From an uncultured Ruminococcus sp. (GTDB lineage: Bacteria > Bacillota > Clostridia > Oscillospirales > Ruminococcaceae): a stretch of 64,000 nucleotides of DNA. Location of the stretch: assembly GCA_934435205.1 (NCBI GenBank), contig CAKSAK010000002.1, forward strand, positions 409,142 to 473,141, given 5' to 3'. The position numbers and the translations under genes were made by a program. The notes under the pieces were generated by a model. That model was not told the DNA's origin and did no database searches. It worked only from the letters and a program-made list of their open reading frames with translations. Positions 42,163 to 50,561 of this stretch are shown here, one piece after another (positions within the stretch are counted from its first letter, which is position 1; the number at the start of each line of letters is the position of its first letter).

Positions 42163-43266
42163 TCACATTGACATTTCCATGCCCATTTCTTCATCTTCTT
42201 CAAAGTTCTCACATTCGCTCTCTGTCGGCTCTGAATTTTCATCGGATACATTTTCGTTTAACTCCTGAACCTCGCTTACAGGCTCGACACGCTGCCCACG
42301 GGCGGCTTGCCGTTCAGCTTCACGTTTTTCTTTCAGCTTTGCCCTTGCAGCAATTCCATCCTCAGGGTGCCGCCAGGCAATATCGCCCTCAAGAAGTTTC
42401 AGAAGATGTGTCCTGCAATTCTTGAATTCTTCACCTATCAGTCCAAGATTCAAAAGCCATACCCTAAAGCTGTACCGCATATTATCACTCTGCGAAACGT
42501 GAGGAGAGCAGTATTTCTTGGTCATTGCCGCATTGCTTATGGCTAACGCAAGCACTATCTGACTTCTTACCTCTCCTGCGTGAAGAGAACCGTTGTACGC
42601 TCTTATCTCATAATGTCCGTGCTGAAAAAAGCTGTGAAGATTGCAGATAACATATCGGCTGTTTGAGTAATGCTGAAACTGTTCGCTCATTCTGCCGTGA
42701 TACCAAAGCCCCTTTATTTCTTCCATATCTTTAGGCTTTTTTCGGTTAATTTCCTCGATGAACTGCTTATCCATCTTGTGACAGTAGGATTCACGAGCAG
42801 AAGAAACCTGCAAAGCGTCCCACAGAAAGTCCTCCTTACTTGCAAAAATATTTACAAGATTGCGTATCTGCTGCGGAGTGTAATCGTCTGCCGAAATGTG
42901 TATATGCGTGCCTGCACAATATCTCGGACCTGTTACTCCGCCCGCTTTTCTAAGAGCTCGTACAACCTCCTGCAAAAGCGGAATATCCCCATATTCAAGA
43001 ACAGGAGAATTCATTTCCACACTGTAGGATTTGGAAGCTCGGTCGCCGTTTGCATTGTAACAGTTGATACTTCCGTCGTACACAATAGACCAATCCCTGC
43101 TTTTAATATCTTTAACCGTATATTTATCATAAGTGCCACCCTCATGGACAACCTCTCCTCCCAGAACACCTGAAAGCGCTTTTGCCGCCTGACAGCGAGT
43201 TAAGCCTGTCATTTCTATCTCAATGCCAAAATTTCTTGTCTTTATCCCATCAAAATTGCCTGCCAA
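42163..43266 (-). CDS. Amidoligase enzyme (glutamine-synthetase-like fold)
   Basis: This about 367-residue protein belongs to the amidoligase family that ligates an amine to a carboxylate with ATP. The N-terminal NFGIEIEMTG carries metal-binding glutamates. EMNSPVLEYGD and GTHIHISADDYTPQQIRNLV are the other family motifs, and the region near QHGHYEIRAYNGSLH carries the ligand arginine. The C-terminal 60 residues are charged and low in complexity, ending in a Met/Glu-rich tail. I prefer a TTG start at 43266 with GGGAGG seven bases upstream; the preceding in-frame codons overlap that ribosome site. It heads the three-gene set. Confidence 0.82.
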   Translation of the reverse strand: MAGNFDGIKTRNFGIEIEMTGLTRCQAAKALSGVLGGEVVHEGGTYDKYTVKDIKSRDWSIVYDGSINCYNANGDRASKSYSVEMNSPVLEYGDIPLLQEVVRALRKAGGVTGPRYCAGTHIHISADDYTPQQIRNLVNIFASKEDFLWDALQVSSARESYCHKMDKQFIEEINRKKPKDMEEIKGLWYHGRMSEQFQHYSNSRYVICNLHSFFQHGHYEIRAYNGSLHAGEVRSQIVLALAISNAAMTKKYCSPHVSQSDNMRYSFRVWLLNLGLIGEEFKNCRTHLLKLLEGDIAWRHPEDGIAARAKLKEKREAERQAARGQRVEPVSEVQELNENVSDENSEPTESECENFEEDEEMGMEMSM

Positions 43267-43325
43267 ATAACCGCCTCCCAACAAAAACAGCCTGCAGATT
43301 TCTCCGCAAGCCGTAAATTTAATCG

Positions 43326-44951
43326 TTATTCAATTTCCGTTCTAACTTCGTATCCGCCCTTGAAAATCACCAATATTTCGGTCTTACTCAGTACTTTTAT
43401 GCACTCGATTAATTTGCGTATCAGCACATTATCAAAGGTTTCCAACTCAAACTTTTCATGCTCTATCATATCCATAATTTCATCAAGTTTCGCCTGTGTT
43501 TCCTCTGAAGTTTTGTTCTGCAATTTCAGATTTTCAAGCCGTTCGTTCAACTGCTGTTCTTCCGAATAAAGCTTTGCAAACTCGCTGTCTAGCTTGTCCT
43601 CGTCGCAGCCGCCCGAAGCTATCAATCCGACTAAATCATTTCTTGCTTGGTCGATTTCCCTAAGCCTTTTTTCGGCAGCTAAAATATCCTCCTGACCTTG
43701 ACATTCAAGCACCGAACCAATATTCGCTTTTAAAATCCTTGCAATATCATTTCGGCAGGAATAGTAATTGTTTATCGCCCGAATTATCGCCTTATGGAGC
43801 TGTTCTTCCTTGATCGTAGGTGAATCGGGGCAGTACTTTTTACCGTGTTCCAGACGGCTTATGCACCGCCAGACCACCTGCTTTTTGCCGTTTCTTGACC
43901 ACACCCTGCGTCTGTATGGAGTTCCGCAGTGACCGCATATCAGCAGCTCGGATAAAGCATATTTTCCGCTGTATTTGCCTTGCTCAGTTTTGGTTTTATC
44001 GCTGATTTTACGCTTGGAAGTTCGCCTTGCAAGCTCCTGCTGTACTCGGTTGAACGTGTCACGGTCAACTATCGGCGTATGATGGTCTGTCACAAGATAC
44101 ATAGGACGTTCACCGTTATTTTTCACCACTTTGTGAGTTATGCAGTCCACCGTAAAACTTTTTTGCAGAAGTGCGTCGCCGACATATTTTTCATTTTTCA
44201 GAATACGCTGAACCTCGCCTTTACTCCAAATATTTTTGCCTGTAGCCGTCCTTCTGCCCTGAGCCATAAGCGTATCTGCGATATTTAAAAGCGTGTATCC
44301 GTCAAGGTACATATTAAAAATCAGCTTAACTGTTTCCGCTTCTTCAGGAACTATTTCAGGCTTGCCGTCTGCACCTTTTTTGTAACCGAGAAGATATTTA
44401 TACTGAAACTGTACCTTGCCCTCACGGTAAGCTTTTTCTTTTCCCCAGCTTACATTTTTGCTTATTGACTCCGATTCTGCCTGAGCAAAACTTCCGTACA
44501 GAGCTATCATAAATTCAGAAGTCATTGTCATCGTATTGATGTTCTCTTTCTCGAAAATCACTCCGATCCCGAGGTCTTTCAACTGTCGCACATATTCCAA
44601 ACAATCCACAGTATTTCTGGCAAATCTTGATATCGACTTGGTAATTACAAGGTCGATTTTCTTGTTTCTGCACATACGGATCATGCGATTAAATTCGGTA
44701 CGCTTTTTTGTCTGTGTACCGCTGATACCTTCGTCGGCAAAAATTCCGGCAAGAGTCCATTCTTTTTTGCGATTTATCAAGTCTGTGTAATATGCGATCT
44801 GAACCTGATAGCTGTTTTGCTGTTCCTCTTGCTCTGTACTTACACGGCAGTATGCCGCTACTCTCAATTGGTGATATTTATCACGGTTTATTTCCGTCTG
44901 AACTTTCGCAGGAATTATCGTTACATTCGATGCGGTTGACACAATTCTCAT
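43326..44951 (-). CDS. Large serine recombinase 1
   Basis: This 541-residue site-specific recombinase has a resolvase domain with the nucleophile serine in AAYCRVSTEQEE near residue 38. The SISRFARNTVDCLEYV helix and the EKENINTM strand follow. A recombinase domain (about 185-290), a zinc ribbon (CGHCGTPYRRR...CISRLEHGKKYC, about 335-370) and a coiled-coil end follow. It is a candidate for integration or excision of the element. Its first codons overlap the end of the next recombinase gene by 71 bp, so the genes are co-transcribed. The ATG has an AAAGG too close upstream; a GTG three codons in is an alternative start. Confidence 0.92.
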   Translation of the reverse strand: MRIVSTASNVTIIPAKVQTEINRDKYHQLRVAAYCRVSTEQEEQQNSYQVQIAYYTDLINRKKEWTLAGIFADEGISGTQTKKRTEFNRMIRMCRNKKIDLVITKSISRFARNTVDCLEYVRQLKDLGIGVIFEKENINTMTMTSEFMIALYGSFAQAESESISKNVSWGKEKAYREGKVQFQYKYLLGYKKGADGKPEIVPEEAETVKLIFNMYLDGYTLLNIADTLMAQGRRTATGKNIWSKGEVQRILKNEKYVGDALLQKSFTVDCITHKVVKNNGERPMYLVTDHHTPIVDRDTFNRVQQELARRTSKRKISDKTKTEQGKYSGKYALSELLICGHCGTPYRRRVWSRNGKKQVVWRCISRLEHGKKYCPDSPTIKEEQLHKAIIRAINNYYSCRNDIARILKANIGSVLECQGQEDILAAEKRLREIDQARNDLVGLIASGGCDEDKLDSEFAKLYSEEQQLNERLENLKLQNKTSEETQAKLDEIMDMIEHEKFELETFDNVLIRKLIECIKVLSKTEILVIFKGGYEVRTEIE

Positions 44952-45819
44952 TCCTTTCCGTTATATTTTTGATGTGTATGCCGTTGATAAATTCAACCTC
45001 TATGGTACAAAAATGGCTTATCCAAATTCGTGAAACACGCGCTTTGAATAAGCCTATATCGAGCGTATTTAATTGTTCGTGATTTTCAAGCAGAGCCTTG
45101 ATTTCCGCTGTTTTCTGCGGACTGTCATTGTAAGTACAGCAATCGTATTTCAGCTCGGCAAGCCTGAAAATCTCAGCTTTCACTCTGTCAAAATCTATTT
45201 GAGCAGAATCTGTCATCCGGTTTATCTCATTCTGCTGACGGATAACATCGACAGTAGGGGAATACACGCTTATTTCGCCGCCGTACTCTAATAGGCTGGG
45301 ATTTGCAATAGCAGTGTTTAAAACGGTCAGCACTGCACCTATTATCATTTGATCTGTCAGTCGATATTCATATTTAAAGCAATCGGGATTTCCGCAGTTC
45401 CAATATTCACGTCCTTTGCCGTTGGTTTTTCTGAAAAGCTTTTCTCCGCATTCAAGGCAGTATGTAACCTTTCTGATTCCCTGTAAATCATCGCATACCA
45501 GATTAAGCGTAGTAGCTTTCTGTACCCGCTTTTCATTTGCTCGCTTGAAAATATCCTCATCAATTATCTGCGGATATTTGTCAGTTCCGAGATATTTCTC
45601 ATTTTCGATTATCCGCTTGACCATATTTTTGTTCCAACGGTCGGAATCCTCGCTGTACCTGATTTTTTCAGACTCCATCAACTTTGCGATTTGCAGAAAA
45701 CTGCTGCCATTCAGATATTCTCTAAAAATTTCTTCAACTGCGTAAACTTCTTTTGGTTCGGTCGTTATTTCGCCGTTTTTCATGCAGTAGCCGAACAAGA
45801 TTACTCTGTTTCTTGCCAT
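44881..45819 (-). CDS. Recombinase-like protein without catalytic domain
   Basis: This 312-residue protein keeps the recombinase DNA-binding domain (about 20-110), a zinc ribbon (CLECGEKLFRKT and CGNPDCFKYEY) and a coiled-coil C-terminal part of large serine recombinases. It lacks the resolvase catalytic domain. The start at 45819 is real: AAAGGAG lies 8 bases before the ATG and MARNRVILFGY follows, so it is not a simple 5' deletion without signals. It is probably an accessory or directionality factor that binds att DNA or its two partners. It sits between two complete recombinases. Confidence 0.85.
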   Translation of the reverse strand: MARNRVILFGYCMKNGEITTEPKEVYAVEEIFREYLNGSSFLQIAKLMESEKIRYSEDSDRWNKNMVKRIIENEKYLGTDKYPQIIDEDIFKRANEKRVQKATTLNLVCDDLQGIRKVTYCLECGEKLFRKTNGKGREYWNCGNPDCFKYEYRLTDQMIIGAVLTVLNTAIANPSLLEYGGEISVYSPTVDVIRQQNEINRMTDSAQIDFDRVKAEIFRLAELKYDCCTYNDSPQKTAEIKALLENHEQLNTLDIGLFKARVSRIWISHFCTIEVEFINGIHIKNITERNENCVNRIECNDNSCESSDGNKP

Positions 45820-45925
45820 TGATATCACTCCTTTCAACCAACAAGGATACCACAAAATTCTGCGGAAATCCAGTGCCAAAACTAACAAAGAAATGCCCTG
45901 CAATTTTACTGCAAGGCATTTTCTG

Positions 45926-47470
45926 TTATATATTTTCTTTGAACTTCAATCCGCCAATCAAGTGAAACTCCAGCTCATGCTGATCTATTACCACGATCTT
46001 CTCAACGATACTCTCAAACGTAGATTCCTCAAACTCGGTTATCGGCTTATCTCGCTTTTCAAAGAAGTCGAACAGCATTTCTATCTGTTCAAGCGTTTCA
46101 TCCTCATCGTCGGAACGTGAAAGCTTCTTCAGCTCAACTTGCAGCTTATTGATTTTAGCTGTAAGCTCCGTAGTCTGTTCAATATACTTAGCCTCGTCCA
46201 GAAATCCTTTTGTTTTCAGCCTTGCGAGTACATGGGTCTGCTCCTTAAGTTTTGCGATTTCTTTGTGAATATCCATAACATTGGTGTTTCCGCTGAATCT
46301 TTTCAGCTTTAAATCCTGTAACGACGTTTGGAGAGGTACAAGAATTTGCTTGTAGTTGTACCACAGCTTATTGCATAATCTGATAAATGAAATATAGATC
46401 AATTTCTGAGCTATTGCCTTATTCGGACAATCTTTTGCTCTGTTATCATGCGTTCGGCATACCCAATAAATTTTTCCATTTATGTTTTTGCGTCTATATA
46501 TTTTTCCGCAATTATCACAGAAAATTTTCATAGTTAACGGATACTGCTTAAATTCGGTATTACCGTAATATTCGCCGCGCTGTTTTAAAAGCGTTTGAAC
46601 CTTTGTAAAGTCCTCTCTTGATATAATCGGCTCGTGAGCGTCGGTTATATAGTAGCTGTCCACCTGACCTTGATTTTTGCTTTTCCTGAAAGGGAATACA
46701 TTCTCGGTAAATTTCTTTTGCCAAAGACAGTCCCCAATATATTTTTCATTTGTCAGTACATACCGTACAACATTTTTGTTCCAAGGTTCGCCTTTTGAGT
46801 TTTTTGGAATACTTCCTGCATTAAGGTCATTGCTTATCCGCAGAAGTCCTTTTCCATTCAAGAAATCCTCATATATGCGCTTTACAATTTCAGCTTCCCT
46901 AGGATTTACAATCATTTTTCCTCCAGATTTCGTATATCCGTATGGAACATGGGATACTATATATGTTCCATTAGCCATACGTTTCCTTATGCTCCATTGC
47001 ATATTCTGAGAGATCGAAGTCGATTCCTCCTGCGCCAAACCGCCCATGATCGTTATCATCATTTCATCGGTCATGTTGGCAGTATCAATATTCTCTTTCT
47101 CAAAATATATTGTGATACCAAGGGATTTCAGTTCTCTTACGTTCTTCAGACAATCCCTTGTATTTCGGGCAAAGCGGCTTATGGACTTTGTATAAATTCT
47201 GTCAATTTTTCCTTTTCGGCAATCCTTCATAAGTCTCTGAAACTCGTCACGCTTGTCCTCACGGGTTCCTGTGATACCCTCGTCAGCATATATGTCGATG
47301 AGTTCCTCTGTTTCCGAATTATCGAACACCTGACTATAATACCTCATCTGAGCCATAAATGAGTTAAGCTGATCTTCAGAATCGCTTGATGCTCGGCAAT
47401 ATGCGGCGCAACGAATTTTTGTATTTTGTTCTTCTGATATTGTAGGCTGTATCACCGTTACTGTCGGCAT
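45926..47470 (-). CDS. Large serine recombinase 2
   Basis: This 514-residue recombinase has the nucleophile serine in AAYCRASSDSED near residue 29. The SISRFARNTRDCLKNV helix and a recombinase domain (about 165-260) follow. A zinc ribbon (CDNCGKIYRRK...CRTHDNRAKDCP, about 320-350) and a coiled-coil segment end the protein. It resembles recombinase 1 in design but differs much in sequence. It is the first of three recombinase genes on the minus strand. Such triplets occur in integrative elements of Clostridia; which enzyme acts in which direction is not readable here. Confidence 0.92.
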   Translation of the reverse strand: MPTVTVIQPTISEEQNTKIRCAAYCRASSDSEDQLNSFMAQMRYYSQVFDNSETEELIDIYADEGITGTREDKRDEFQRLMKDCRKGKIDRIYTKSISRFARNTRDCLKNVRELKSLGITIYFEKENIDTANMTDEMMITIMGGLAQEESTSISQNMQWSIRKRMANGTYIVSHVPYGYTKSGGKMIVNPREAEIVKRIYEDFLNGKGLLRISNDLNAGSIPKNSKGEPWNKNVVRYVLTNEKYIGDCLWQKKFTENVFPFRKSKNQGQVDSYYITDAHEPIISREDFTKVQTLLKQRGEYYGNTEFKQYPLTMKIFCDNCGKIYRRKNINGKIYWVCRTHDNRAKDCPNKAIAQKLIYISFIRLCNKLWYNYKQILVPLQTSLQDLKLKRFSGNTNVMDIHKEIAKLKEQTHVLARLKTKGFLDEAKYIEQTTELTAKINKLQVELKKLSRSDDEDETLEQIEMLFDFFEKRDKPITEFEESTFESIVEKIVVIDQHELEFHLIGGLKFKENI

Positions 47471-47542
47471 TTTCTCACTCTCCTTTCAACCAACAAGAAT
47501 ACCACAAATCTTTTCAGAATGGTATCACCAAACCTGACAAAA

Positions 47543-47656
47543 TTACTTGTCCGAATTTGACATATTTTCATCTGCCTGCTTTGCCGCAGTGCAAAGACAC
47601 ATTGTGATTACTCCCGCTGTACCGCCTGCAAGCAATCCAATAATAAATCCTAACAT
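47543..47656 (-). CDS. DUF3789-type small membrane protein
   Basis: This 37-residue protein reads MLGFIIGLLAGGTAGVITMC, then LCTAAKQADENM. It has one hydrophobic segment with a GG turn and the same MCLC motif as the protein at 25708. That motif marks DUF3789. The start is preceded by GGGGGTTAAG. It lies between the 52-residue gene and the recombinases. A second copy of such a small family in one window suggests spread by mobile elements. Confidence 0.8.
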   Translation of the reverse strand: MLGFIIGLLAGGTAGVITMCLCTAAKQADENMSNSDK

Positions 47657-47668
47657 TTCTTAACCCCC

Positions 47669-47827
47669 TTATGCTGCGTCCCTTGAAGACGGGAACTGAC
47701 CGTATATATCTTCCGTATTTTTGCTGTTAAAATTCTGTTTGTCGGCTGCTTCAAGAATTTCATCAAGCTTGTCCGCAAATACTCTCGCCATAAAATCGCT
47801 GTATTCTGCTTGTCCAAATTTAGTCAT
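47669..47827 (-). CDS. Small unknown protein (52 residues)
   Basis: The protein starts MTKFGQAEYSDFMARVFADK and is mostly helical and charged. The ATG overlaps the stop codon of the MazF-like gene (GATGACTAA), and AGGAG lies upstream within that gene, so translation is coupled. It ends just before the DUF3789 gene. No family is recognised. It could be an antitoxin-like or structural helper of the MazF protein, but the position after the toxin is unusual for that. Confidence 0.6.
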   Translation of the reverse strand: MTKFGQAEYSDFMARVFADKLDEILEAADKQNFNSKNTEDIYGQFPSSRDAA

Positions 47828-48167
47828 CAAAATCAACTCCTATACTTATTTTCATCGCTTTTTCTACTTTTTCCATAAGTTCAAAATCAACTGAACCCAC
47901 GTAACTTTTCAATCGGTATCTGTCTATCGTCCGTATCTGTTCCGCAAGCACGATTGAATCCTTGGGCAATGTTTTTGAACCTCGGATATGAATATGAGTG
48001 GGAAGATAATGCTTTTTTGCCGTCGAAAGCGGAAGAACCACGATCGTTGGGCTGTGCCTGTTTCCCACATTATTCTGTACCACCAGCACAGGACGAATAC
48101 CGCCTTGCTCTGAGCCGACCACGGGATTCAAATCTGCGTAAAAAATATCTCCACGTTTAATCAGCAT
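47820..48167 (-). CDS. MazF/PemK family endoribonuclease toxin
   Basis: This 115-residue protein has the MazF barrel: IKRGDIFYADLNPVVGSEQG with the basic GGIRPVLVV segment, LPLSTAKKHYLPTH, and SIVLAEQIRTIDRYRL. These proteins cut mRNA and are held by an antitoxin. I chose the ATG at 48167, with AGGTG about 6 bases upstream; a GTG three codons earlier sits on that ribosome site. It follows a small cysteine-containing gene by one base. No typical MazE or AbrB-fold antitoxin is visible beside it. Confidence 0.88.
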   Translation of the reverse strand: MLIKRGDIFYADLNPVVGSEQGGIRPVLVVQNNVGNRHSPTIVVLPLSTAKKHYLPTHIHIRGSKTLPKDSIVLAEQIRTIDRYRLKSYVGSVDFELMEKVEKAMKISIGVDFDD

Positions 48168-48168
48168 T

Positions 48169-48372
48169 TCATTCACCTTTTCTGTATCTTACACACTTAT
48201 GAAACGGACAAAACAGTACGTCGGTATTCCTGTCATACCACACACAGCCTTTGCATGGGTGATTATCTGAAAGCTTTATGCACGGGATTCTAACATCAAT
48301 GCCGAATTTACTTGATTTTAGCTGAAAGTCAAATAGCTTCGGCGTTTCTTTTTCTTCTGATATATCATTCAT
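48169..48372 (-). CDS. Small cysteine-rich protein upstream of the MazF-like gene
   Basis: This 67-residue protein has an acidic N-terminus and a C-terminal group of cysteines and histidine (PCKGCVWYDRNTDVLFCPFH then KCVRY), which suggests zinc binding. It is coupled to the MazF-like gene, whose ribosome site lies in its last codons. That is the usual place of an antitoxin, so it is a candidate partner. The sequence does not resemble known antitoxins, so this remains a guess. Confidence 0.6.
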   Translation of the reverse strand: MNDISEEKETPKLFDFQLKSSKFGIDVRIPCIKLSDNHPCKGCVWYDRNTDVLFCPFHKCVRYRKGE

Positions 48373-48411
48373 ACTATCAGCCTCCTGTTCTTGTGAATTT
48401 AATATGTAAAT

Positions 48412-48830
48412 GGCGGTCTGCTATAACGCAAACCGCCGTATAACTTCGTTTTGCCTTCGTCTGATTCGTTAGTTTCAGACGATTTTCCGTGATATTTGTT
48501 CTCAACGACCGTCACGGCGGAACTCTGCAAGATGCGGTCAGCGTAACCGCATCATGGGACTCTCACCCGCTATATCAGCCCTCACTGGGAAGTATCATTA
48601 TCCTCACACGTTTCATCGCCGACTTTGGTTGCTGTCCAAAGGTCTGAACGTCATGGTTATCGCTCGCTTTTTGAGGTCGTCGCGCATGGTTCATTTGGCT
48701 GCCGAGATTTCATACCGACCGTGTGATTAACGTACTTGCAGAGTTGATATTCGGTTGTCAAGATTCTGTCGAGAAAATTCTCCGAATTAGTTTCATCGAT
48801 TTTCCCCTTCACTACTTACTGGCAACGAAA
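48412..48830 (-). ncRNA. Candidate structured non-coding RNA
   Basis: This stretch has no plausible gene but many perfect stems, suggesting a large folded RNA. On plus-strand coordinates these are CGTCTGA/TCAGACG (48458-48481), CCGTGA/TCACGG (48487-48517), GATGCGGT/ACCGCATC (48531-48553) and CTTTGG/CCAAAG (48623-48641). GGCGGT/ACCGCC (48412-48437) lies at the 3' end in minus-strand sense. Single-stranded purine-rich segments such as GCGGGTGAGAGTCCC lie between. The minus strand is preferred because all neighbours are on it. It could be a HEARO/omega-RNA-like or recombination-linked RNA; no associated HNH gene is seen. Confidence 0.45.
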
Positions 48831-48848
48831 TTGAGATTTGTAAGGGAT

Positions 48849-49376
48849 TTATTTTTCGTTTTCAAATAATTTCAGCACTTTCACCAAAATACGATGTACT
48901 TTTTCGTGCATTGTTTGTCTGGTAACACTATATTTCATGGCAAGATCATTCTGACTTTTATTCATCCAAAAAAGATGATAAATAATTTCACGTTCGTATG
49001 GCTTGAGTTTTTTCATGACCTTTTTGAGCTTTACCAAGTCATGTTCCAAGCCTAACTGCTCTAAGATGCGCTCCTCAAGCGGAACAACTGTACTGTCATT
49101 GAGAATCTTCTGCTCGTAATTTCCGCCGTATGTATACTGCTCCAATGAGAGGGGGATGACCTTCTTCCAGTTTCTATCCTTTTGCGTATATTCTCCGTGA
49201 TCCTTCTTGGTAAAATGGTCAATATACTGGCTTTCATCGCATTCCAGAACGCTGTCACCAAAGCTGATAAACCAACGGTTTTCTTCTTCCTTTGCTTTGA
49301 GATACTCAGCTTCAGTAAATTCGGAATACTTCTCACTTCCGCCGTTTTTGCTAAATTCAAAATATTTTGTTTTCAT
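48849..49376 (-). CDS. Sigma-70 region 4-type transcription factor
   Basis: This 175-residue protein has a C-terminal sigma region 4 helix-turn-helix (about 110-170: MKKLKPYEREIIYHLFWMNK, then SQNDLAMKYSVTRQTMHEKV). The N-terminal 100 residues do not look like sigma region 2. This build is common in clostridial mobile elements, where such proteins act as activators or specialised sigma factors of element genes. It is flanked by two tandem terminators upstream and the structured RNA downstream, so it is a separate transcription unit. Confidence 0.82.
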   Translation of the reverse strand: MKTKYFEFSKNGGSEKYSEFTEAEYLKAKEEENRWFISFGDSVLECDESQYIDHFTKKDHGEYTQKDRNWKKVIPLSLEQYTYGGNYEQKILNDSTVVPLEERILEQLGLEHDLVKLKKVMKKLKPYEREIIYHLFWMNKSQNDLAMKYSVTRQTMHEKVHRILVKVLKLFENEK

Positions 49377-49470
49377 TGTAAGTCCTCCGTTTTGATTTTC
49401 TTGTTTGAATCAAAACGAAGGCTTACGGATATTTGGCAATGCTGCACTGCCATGCCTTAAAAATGGGCAT

Positions 49471-49510
49471 AAAAAAACTCCCATTCCGCTTTTAAAGCAG
49501 AATAGGAGTT
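49471..49510 (-). terminator. Tandem intrinsic terminator, second of two
   Basis: AACTCCTATTC and GAATGGGAGTT form the stem on the minus strand, followed by a T-run. Confidence 0.85.
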
Positions 49511-49511
49511 C

Positions 49512-49570
49512 AAAAAAAGAGGCAGAAATCCTGACATAGCTTTAAAAGCTACCTGTCAGGCTTCTACCTC
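49512..49570 (-). terminator. Tandem intrinsic terminator, first of two
   Basis: A long hairpin with GAGG/CCTC, AGAA/TTCT, CCTGACA/TGTCAGG and AGCT/AGCT segments, then seven T on the minus strand. Together with the next one it isolates the sigma-like gene from the upstream genes. Confidence 0.88.
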
Positions 49571-49691
49571 ATTCGTAATTTCTTACTAAGACTGCATACG
49601 CATATACAGCCCAAATCCCATATTCACAGATGGGTGGATGATGCTCTGTACGAGTAATTTGATATACTTATTTTATTTATATTTCTCACTT

Positions 49692-49895
49692 TCAATTCTC
49701 TGCGGTCAGACCTATCAGTTTACCGCATTTGTGACACTTCGTGAGATAATCACCTTGTTCGGCTGTTGTGGCTACGATCCTGTTTTTGCACCATGTGTTT
49801 TGCTTATCCGCAAGTTTTCCTCCGCACAACGGACATCTCAGCGGCGGCATGGATGGTCTTTTTCCGACTTGACGGATCTGTGAATCAACTAACAT
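49692..49895 (-). CDS. Small zinc-ribbon protein
   Basis: This 67-residue protein has two CxxC knuckles (LRCPLCGGKL and TKCHKCGKLIGL) separated by about 29 residues, a zinc-ribbon design like Com or other nucleic-acid-binding ribbons on mobile elements. The N-terminal 20 residues are polar. It lies just before the tandem terminators. Function is unknown. Confidence 0.72.
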   Translation of the reverse strand: MLVDSQIRQVGKRPSMPPLRCPLCGGKLADKQNTWCKNRIVATTAEQGDYLTKCHKCGKLIGLTAEN

Positions 49896-49958
49896 TCTTC
49901 TGTCCTTTCTGTTCGCTTTTTAGAGAACATTATGAGTAAAAATATAACCGAAATTCGG

Positions 49959-50561
49959 TTATATCATATTGTGTGAAGCAAGGCAGATCTTCATTGCTTG
50001 CCTGGACACCTGAAACAGCTCTGCCATTTTTAAAATTTTAGCGTTAACGTTTGATCCGTGCATTGAGAAAAACGCCTTTTTTATCTGCATTTTCGGCATA
50101 AGTATCGAAGCAGCAAGAGCGTCTGCCTGCCATTCGGTTTTAGAATTGCTTTCTGTCGTTGTCTTGGCGGCGGATTCCTGCGAATTATCAAAAATCTTAT
50201 GGTGCAGTATCCAATGTGAAAGCTCATGGGCAAGAGTGTACCTGTATCTGCCCATATTTTCTTCTTCAAGCAAAGCTTCGTCGATGAGAATCGTTCCGGG
50301 CTGAACCTCGATAATAGTGTACTGCTCATTTTCTTTGTCATACACAGGGACAAAGCAGTTTTCAAATACAGTCTGACCGAGGACGTTTCCCGATTTTCTC
50401 AGTTTTACATATTCTATCGTCAGTTTGTATTCAACCTCGATGATTTCCTCTATGGGTATGGATCGGGGAGCACCGTAAAGATACATGCCGTTTCGGTAAT
50501 TTTTCAAAAGTCCGTTTGCAATGCAGTCAAGAGCGCTTTGTCTGTAGAACATTTCGTTCAT
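49959..50561 (-). CDS. ImmA/IrrE family metallopeptidase
   Basis: This 200-residue zinc peptidase has the HExxH motif in LAHELSHWILHH near residue 127 and the downstream glutamate region EWQADALAASILMP. In ICEBs1-like elements the ImmA protease cuts the ImmR repressor to induce excision. Its gene overlaps the repressor gene by four bases (ATGA), the same order as immR-immA. It probably controls induction of this element in response to stress. Confidence 0.9.
   Translation of the reverse strand: MNEMFYRQSALDCIANGLLKNYRNGMYLYGAPRSIPIEEIIEVEYKLTIEYVKLRKSGNVLGQTVFENCFVPVYDKENEQYTIIEVQPGTILIDEALLEEENMGRYRYTLAHELSHWILHHKIFDNSQESAAKTTTESNSKTEWQADALAASILMPKMQIKKAFFSMHGSNVNAKILKMAELFQVSRQAMKICLASHNMI

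Noticed and set aside
44881..45819. Middle recombinase as a pseudogene
   Set aside because: It lacks the catalytic domain, but it has a perfect ribosome site, a clean start and an intact frame, so I list it as a functional accessory protein.
48373..48848. A protein gene in the gap before the sigma-like gene
   Set aside because: No frame of reasonable length has a start with a ribosome site. The many exact stems favour RNA.
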